The translations under genes were made by a program, and so were the position numbers. A stretch of DNA of 40,392 nucleotides from an uncultured Bacteroidales bacterium. Its GTDB lineage: Bacteria; Bacteroidota; Bacteroidia; Bacteroidales; Paludibacteraceae. Positions 36,544 through 40,392 of this stretch are shown here, in pieces (positions within the stretch are counted from its first letter, which is position 1; each line of letters opens with the position of its first letter). The notes below the pieces were generated by a model. The model was not told the DNA's origin. It saw only the letters and a program-made list of their open reading frames with translations, and ran no database searches. The stretch covers positions 1 through 40,392 of the forward strand of contig CACZRD010000016.1 of NCBI GenBank assembly GCA_902783545.1, read 5' to 3'.

Positions 36544-36559
36544 TGTTTCACGTGGAACA
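36544..36559. promoter_or_regulatory. parS-like ParB binding site
   Basis: TGTTTCACGTGGAACA matches the near-universal parS consensus TGTTNCACGTGAAACA at every position but one (G for A), and that variant is itself an accepted form in other phyla. It lies in the 65-bp gap between mnmG and apt. Chromosomal parS sites usually lie near the replication origin. Confidence 0.75.
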
Positions 36560-36571
36560 ATTAATACAACT

Positions 36572-37111
36572 ATGACAATAGAGCAACTAAAAAAGGACGT
36601 ACGTAACGTGCCTGATTTCCCCAAGAAGGGAATCCAATTCAAGGACATCACAACCATCGTCGCTAACCCCGAGGAACTGCGCTTCATGTGCAAGCAGCTG
36701 GCGGATGTGTACCGTCAGAAAGGCATCACCAAGGTAGTAGGCATTGAGTCGCGCGGGTTCATCCTCGCGCCGGCATTGGCTATGGAGCTGGGTGCAGGGT
36801 TTGTGCCTGTCCGCAAGCATGGCAAACTGCCGTATGAAACCATCGAGGTCAGCTACGAGAAGGAGTATGGTATGGATACCATCCAGATCCACAAGGATGC
36901 ACTCGGTCCTGACGACGTGGTGCTCATCCATGATGATATCCTCGCTACGGGCGGTTCGATGCAGGCGGCCATCGCGCTGGTGCGTAAGTTGGACGTGAAG
37001 AAGATATACGTCAACTGCCTGATTGAACTGATCGGTCTTAACGGCCGCGAATACCTGCAGGGCGAGAATGTAGATATTGACTGCCTGATGGAAATTGAGG
37101 TGGATGAATAA
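36572..37111 (+). CDS. apt: Adenine phosphoribosyltransferase
   Basis: A 179-residue Apt that converts adenine and PRPP to AMP. The PRPP motif is VVLIHDDILATGGSM with D121-D122; the first aspartate is preceded by H, where V is common. ESRGFILAPALA and VPVRKHGKLPYET are conserved. Its stop TAA 37109-37111 overlaps a two-unit heptamer repeat that continues into the uvrC start. Confidence 0.95.
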   Translation: MTIEQLKKDVRNVPDFPKKGIQFKDITTIVANPEELRFMCKQLADVYRQKGITKVVGIESRGFILAPALAMELGAGFVPVRKHGKLPYETIEVSYEKEYGMDTIQIHKDALGPDDVVLIHDDILATGGSMQAAIALVRKLDVKKIYVNCLIELIGLNGREYLQGENVDIDCLMEIEVDE

Positions 37112-37123
37112 CTGATAACTGAT
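37110..37123 (+). repeat. Two heptamer units AACTGAT at the apt-uvrC junction
   Basis: AACTGAT occurs twice in a row. The first unit shares bases with the apt stop codon, and the last bases of the second are the AT of the uvrC ATG. Confidence 0.6.
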
Positions 37124-38942
37124 GGCTTCCAAAGACGACCATATACGTTCGCTGCTGCAACGCATTCCGGAGCAGCCGGGGGTGTATCAGTACCTCAACC
37201 AAGAGGGAACGGTGATCTATGTCGGTAAAGCCAAGAACCTCAAGCGGCGCGTAAGCAGTTATTTCAACAAAGACCAATCCTCGCTTAAGACGCGCCAGCT
37301 CGTGGCGCACATAGCGGACATCAAGTATGTGGTGGTGGGTAGCGAGCAAGATGCATTCCTGCTGGAGAACAACCTGATCAAGCAATACCAGCCGCACTAT
37401 AACATCCTGCTTAAGGACGGCAAGAGTTATCCGTATATCTGTATCACCAAGGAAGCCTATCCGCGTATCTTCAAGACGCGGCAGAAAGACCGGCGCGGTG
37501 GCGAATATTTCGGACCGTACAGTTTCTCGTTTGCTGCTGATACGGTGCTCGAACTCATTCATAAGCTCTACCCCATACGTACCTGCAACACGCCTATGAC
37601 GCCTGAAGGAGTGCAGAAGGGTAAGTACAAGGTCTGCCTCAAGTACCACATCAAGAAGTGCTGCGGGATATGTGAACAGCGTATCTCATCCGAGCAGTAT
37701 AACGACTATATCCAATCAGCCAAGAAGATCATCCGCGGTGATGCCCATGAGATAAGCCGGCAACTGATGGATCGGATGCAGCAGCTCGCATCTGAGATGC
37801 GTTACGAGCAGGCGGAGCAGGTCAAGCAGCAATATCTGCTCGTGGAGAAGTTCCGGTCGAAGACGGTGGTAGCGAACACCTCCATCAGCGAACTGGATGT
37901 ATTCGGCTACGACGAACAGGATGACCAGGTCTACATCAGCATGCTGCATGTCCACAACGGCAGTATCGTACAAGGTCGTACGATGGAGTGCAAGCGCAAG
38001 CTCGACGAGAGCCGTGAAGAGCTGTTGGCGTACGGCATAACAGCGCTACGTGAGACGCTTGAGAGCCAAACGAAAGAGATCCTCGTTCCGTTCTTGCCGG
38101 ATTATGTAGGCGAAGATATTCGCATCAACATCGCCACAAGCGGTGACAGACGCAAACTGCTGGATCTGGCAGCGCAGAACGTACGCCAATACAAAGCCGA
38201 CAGACTCAAGCAAGCCGACAAACTTAATCCGGATCAACGGGCAATTCGTATATTGACCGAGCTGCAACATCTGATCGGATTACCGGTGCTACCGATGACC
38301 ATAGATGCATTCGATAACTCCAGCATACAAGGCTCAAGTGCAGTATCCGCCTGCGTGGTGTTCCGAAAAGCCAAGCCAAGCAAGGGCGACTACAAGCGGT
38401 TTGAGGTCCGCGAGGTGGTTGGCCAGGACGACTACGCGACGATGCGCGAGGTAGTCAGACGACGGTATCAACGGATGATTGATAATAATGAGGAGTTACC
38501 TAACCTCATCATAGCCGATGGCGGCATCGGACAAATGCATGCAATACGCGAGGCGGTCGAAGATCAGTTGGGATTGCATATCCCTATCGCCGGACTGAAG
38601 AAAGATGACAAGCACCGCACACAAACCCTGCTCTATGGATTCCCTCCGATGGAGTTCGGCATGCCTGTCACGAGTGAGACCTTCCGACTGCTGACTCAGA
38701 TCCAGGATGAGGTGCACCGGTTTGCTATCACGTACCACAAAAAGAAGCGCAGCAAGCAGCAGATACATAGCGAACTGGATGATATTCAGGGAGTTGGCGC
38801 GGCTACGAAGCAAAAGATTCTGCAATATTTCGGCTCAGTCAAGCGCGCTGGTTCAGCCGAAAAAGACGAATGGATCAATCTGCTCGGAAATAGCAGAGGC
38901 ACAAAGCTTTACGAGTATTTTCAGTCCAAAATAACGCGCTGA
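37122..38942 (+). CDS. uvrC: Excinuclease ABC subunit C
   Basis: A 606-residue UvrC. The GIY-YIG nuclease domain starts PGVYQYLNQEGTVIYVGKAKNL (G20 to L40), the UVR motif lies near residues 205-240, and the second nuclease (RNase H-like) domain includes IDAFDNSSIQGSSAVSACVVF. A C-terminal helix-hairpin-helix follows (DDIQGVGAATKQKILQYFGS). It makes both incisions in nucleotide excision repair. ATG 37122 is 10 nt after the apt stop. Confidence 0.96.
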   Translation: MASKDDHIRSLLQRIPEQPGVYQYLNQEGTVIYVGKAKNLKRRVSSYFNKDQSSLKTRQLVAHIADIKYVVVGSEQDAFLLENNLIKQYQPHYNILLKDGKSYPYICITKEAYPRIFKTRQKDRRGGEYFGPYSFSFAADTVLELIHKLYPIRTCNTPMTPEGVQKGKYKVCLKYHIKKCCGICEQRISSEQYNDYIQSAKKIIRGDAHEISRQLMDRMQQLASEMRYEQAEQVKQQYLLVEKFRSKTVVANTSISELDVFGYDEQDDQVYISMLHVHNGSIVQGRTMECKRKLDESREELLAYGITALRETLESQTKEILVPFLPDYVGEDIRINIATSGDRRKLLDLAAQNVRQYKADRLKQADKLNPDQRAIRILTELQHLIGLPVLPMTIDAFDNSSIQGSSAVSACVVFRKAKPSKGDYKRFEVREVVGQDDYATMREVVRRRYQRMIDNNEELPNLIIADGGIGQMHAIREAVEDQLGLHIPIAGLKKDDKHRTQTLLYGFPPMEFGMPVTSETFRLLTQIQDEVHRFAITYHKKKRSKQQIHSELDDIQGVGAATKQKILQYFGSVKRAGSAEKDEWINLLGNSRGTKLYEYFQSKITR

Positions 38943-38964
38943 GAATTGAATAAAAAGCACGAAC

Positions 38965-39417
38965 ATGCATACTTATACAATCAAAAAAGACGAAAATTGC
39001 GACCTTCAACTGCTCAATGAGCAGGGTGAGCCGGTCAGTGCCCTTGAAATACTGAACGTGCACCCCGAGGCGCGGGTGTATGCGTTCGATGGGCAGATGG
39101 GTGCAGGTAAGACCACGTTCATCAAGCAGCTCTGTGAGCAGATGGGTTCAACGGATGTCGTCAACAGTCCTACCTTTGCTATCGTCAATGTGTATGACGT
39201 CGATCGTCCCTATCGGGGTGAGGTGTATCACTTCGACTGCTACCGTCTGAAGGACATACGTGAGGCGATGGACTTCGGTGCGGAGGAGTATCTGTACTCC
39301 GGCAACTATTGTCTCATCGAGTGGCCGGAGATCATAGAGCCGCTGCTCCCGGACAGCACGGTGTATATCAAGATCACTCCGCAAGCCAACGGCGACCGTC
39401 TGCTCATAGTGCAATAA
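38965..39417 (+). CDS. tsaE: tRNA threonylcarbamoyladenosine biosynthesis ATPase TsaE
   Basis: A 150-residue P-loop ATPase with Walker A GQMGAGKTT (43-51) and the conserved SPTFAIVNVYD, VYHFDCYRL and LIEWPE segments. It works with TsaB and TsaD in making t6A37 of tRNA. 22 nt after uvrC and last gene of the topA train. Confidence 0.93.
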   Translation: MHTYTIKKDENCDLQLLNEQGEPVSALEILNVHPEARVYAFDGQMGAGKTTFIKQLCEQMGSTDVVNSPTFAIVNVYDVDRPYRGEVYHFDCYRLKDIREAMDFGAEEYLYSGNYCLIEWPEIIEPLLPDSTVYIKITPQANGDRLLIVQ

Positions 39418-39430
39418 CGCGTGAAAAGTT

Positions 39431-39460
39431 TAGGGGCAATCCCTGCGGAAATAGCCCTTA
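39431..39460 (+). terminator. Weak hairpin after tsaE
   Basis: TAGGGGC (39431-39437) pairs with GCCCTTA (39454-39460) with one G-U pair and a 16-nt loop, followed by an AT-rich stretch. A marginal candidate. Confidence 0.3.
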
Positions 39461-39491
39461 TCATTAAATTTTAGAAAAAATTGAACATAAA

Positions 39492-39523
39492 TTTGCAAAT
39501 ATGAAATATTTTTTGTAATTTTG
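39492..39523 (+). promoter_or_regulatory. Promoter for the iron-sulfur scaffold gene
   Basis: TTTG at 39492-39495 and TAATTTTG at 39516-39523, 24 bp apart. It rules out the long frame starting at 39523 and supports ATG 39613, with a leader of about 85 nt. Confidence 0.75.
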
Positions 39524-39532
39524 TGGTCGCGT

Positions 39533-39572
39533 TCGATATATCGATAATTCGATATGTCGATATCTCGAAAAA
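39533..39572 (+). repeat. Five 8-bp units TCGATANN in a 5' leader
   Basis: Five contiguous 8-bp units, the first four TCGATANN and the last decayed (TCGAAAAA). The array sits just after the expected transcription start of the iron-sulfur scaffold gene and can fold on itself because TCGATA-type units contain ATCGAT palindromes. Confidence 0.75.
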
Positions 39573-39612
39573 AATAACTAACTTAATTAACAACAATACA
39601 AACCAAGAACAC

Positions 39613-40314
39613 ATGATTTACTCGAAAGAAGTACAAGAAATGTGCGTAGTAGCCAAAGGTCCGAAGCACGGTCCCGCTCCTATCCCCGAAGAGGGTAAGT
39701 GGGTGAAGGCTACCGAGATCAAGGACATCTCGGGTATGACGCACGGTATCGGCTGGTGCGCACCCCAACAGGGTACTTGCAAACTCAGCTTGAACGTAAA
39801 AGACGGCGTTATCGAAGAGGCGCTGGTTGAGACTATCGGTTGCTCGGGTATGACCCACTCGGCTGCTATGGCTGCTGAGATCCTGCCGGGCAAGACTATC
39901 CTTGAGGCGCTGAACACCGACCTCGTTTGCGACGCTATCAACACCGCTATGCGCGAGCTGTTCCTGCAGATCGTTTATGGCCGTACGCAGTCTGCTTTCT
40001 CGGAGGGCGGTCTGACTATCGGCGCAGGTCTTGAGGACCTCGGTAAGGGCCTTGTATCGCAGTGCGGTACGCTCTACTCGACGAAAGCCAAAGGCGTTCG
40101 TTATCTGCAACTCACCGAAGGCTACATCACCAAGGAGTTCCTCGACGAGGACAATGAGGTTTGCGGCTACGAGTACGTACACATGGGCAAGTTCATGGAC
40201 GCTGTCAAGAAAGGCGTTGATGCTAATGAGGCTCTCAAGAGCGTGACCGGAACCTACGGCCGCACAACCAAAGAGCAAGGCGCTGTTAAATCAATTGACC
40301 CACGTAAAAACTAA
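39613..40314 (+). CDS. NifU-N-like iron-sulfur cluster scaffold protein
   Basis: A 233-residue protein from ATG 39613 (MIYSKEVQEMCVVAKGPKHG). Cysteines at 11, 49, 56, 77, 106 and 151, with ETIGCSGMTHSAAMAAEILPGKT resembling the second cysteine region of IscU/NifU-N scaffolds, although the protein is longer and arranged differently. It would hold iron-sulfur clusters in the cytoplasm. In Bacteroidota this type is paired with a GGGtGRT protein, and the next gene looks like one. A strong Shine-Dalgarno sequence overlaps its stop codon and serves that gene. Confidence 0.72.
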   Translation: MIYSKEVQEMCVVAKGPKHGPAPIPEEGKWVKATEIKDISGMTHGIGWCAPQQGTCKLSLNVKDGVIEEALVETIGCSGMTHSAAMAAEILPGKTILEALNTDLVCDAINTAMRELFLQIVYGRTQSAFSEGGLTIGAGLEDLGKGLVSQCGTLYSTKAKGVRYLQLTEGYITKEFLDEDNEVCGYEYVHMGKFMDAVKKGVDANEALKSVTGTYGRTTKEQGAVKSIDPRKN

Positions 40315-40320
40315 GGAGGA
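40313..40320 (+). promoter_or_regulatory. Strong Shine-Dalgarno site, AAGGAGGA
   Basis: AAGGAGGA overlaps the TAA of the scaffold gene and lies 6 nt before ATG 40327. It is a near-perfect anti-SD match, rare in this window, and points to tight coupling of the two genes. Confidence 0.75.
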
Positions 40321-40326
40321 GAGACT

Positions 40327-40392
40327 ATGATTCGTGAAGTAAAATTTGAGTCGCAAGACCGCCGCGAGAAACAGATTCTCGCCGCTCTGAAC
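40327..40392 (+). CDS. Start of a probable GGGtGRT protein (partial)
   Basis: Only the first 22 codons are in the window: MIREVKFESQDRREKQ and ILAALN. The VKFES-DRR---ILAAL pattern resembles the N-terminus of GGGtGRT family proteins (VKFEGYDRRIDKINAAL-like), and its place after the NifU-N-like gene agrees. The gene continues past the right edge. Confidence 0.55.
   Translation, partial: MIREVKFESQDRREKQILAALN

Noticed and set aside
39523-39612. Longer N-terminus for the iron-sulfur scaffold
   Set aside because: That start lies in the promoter's downstream element, so it would not be in the transcript.

Overview
This window looks like a chromosomal segment from a member of the Bacteroidales (phylum Bacteroidota). 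Every promoter I can place has the form TTTG/CTTG, 20 bases, TANNTTTG, the pattern known for this phylum. Most genes lack Shine-Dalgarno sequences, and the gene families (TonB-dependent receptor with a carboxypeptidase-regulatory-like N-terminus, DUF4143 ATPases, a long secreted protein with an IIRAGQMYDMTGSKVK-type C-terminus, 427-residue MraY) are typical of the group. The exact genus cannot be read from the sequence.

Layout. (1) 1-9250 is an accessory stretch. It holds a wrecked DUF4143-type ATPase remnant (266-497), an intact small ATPase (680-1867), a 1698-residue secreted multidomain protein (2153-7249), a 48-residue small protein (7284-7430), and a second intact ATPase (7907-9250). Its intergenic DNA is full of repeats: a 103-bp direct repeat carrying a promoter on both sides of the first ATPase, leader repeats with 22- or 33-bp spacing before each ATPase, and two arrays of 11-bp units. 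(2) 9260-14432, minus strand: a TonB-dependent receptor followed 1 nt later by mutS. (3) 14676-17517, plus strand: tdk and priA. (4) 17518-31640, minus strand: one long gene train, in transcription order kinase (TIGR02172-like), rsmH, ftsL, ftsI, murE, serB, acyltransferase, DUF819 membrane protein, Omp85-like barrel, cation efflux, mraY, lipoprotein. This is the start of a dcw cell-wall cluster, with five other genes between murE and mraY. (5) 31838-39417, plus strand: topA, yraN, mnmG, a parS-like site, apt, uvrC, tsaE. (6) 39613 to the end: a NifU-N-like iron-sulfur scaffold followed by the first 22 codons of a probable GGGtGRT protein.

How the genes work together. The minus-strand train joins septal peptidoglycan synthesis (RsmH, FtsL, FtsI, MurE, MraY) with envelope functions (acyltransferase, outer-membrane barrel, cation efflux, lipoprotein) and serine synthesis. 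The plus-strand set is DNA and RNA maintenance: TopA, UvrC, PriA, MutS, and the tRNA modification enzymes MnmG and TsaE.

The most unusual signals are repeats. Degenerate heptamer arrays of two families occur inside mutS, murE and the receptor gene and at gene junctions, where they supply the upstream stop codon. The leader repeats before the DUF4143 ATPases have conserved spacing but differ in sequence from one ATPase to another, as self-specific operators would. A probable parS chromosome-partition site lies between mnmG and apt.
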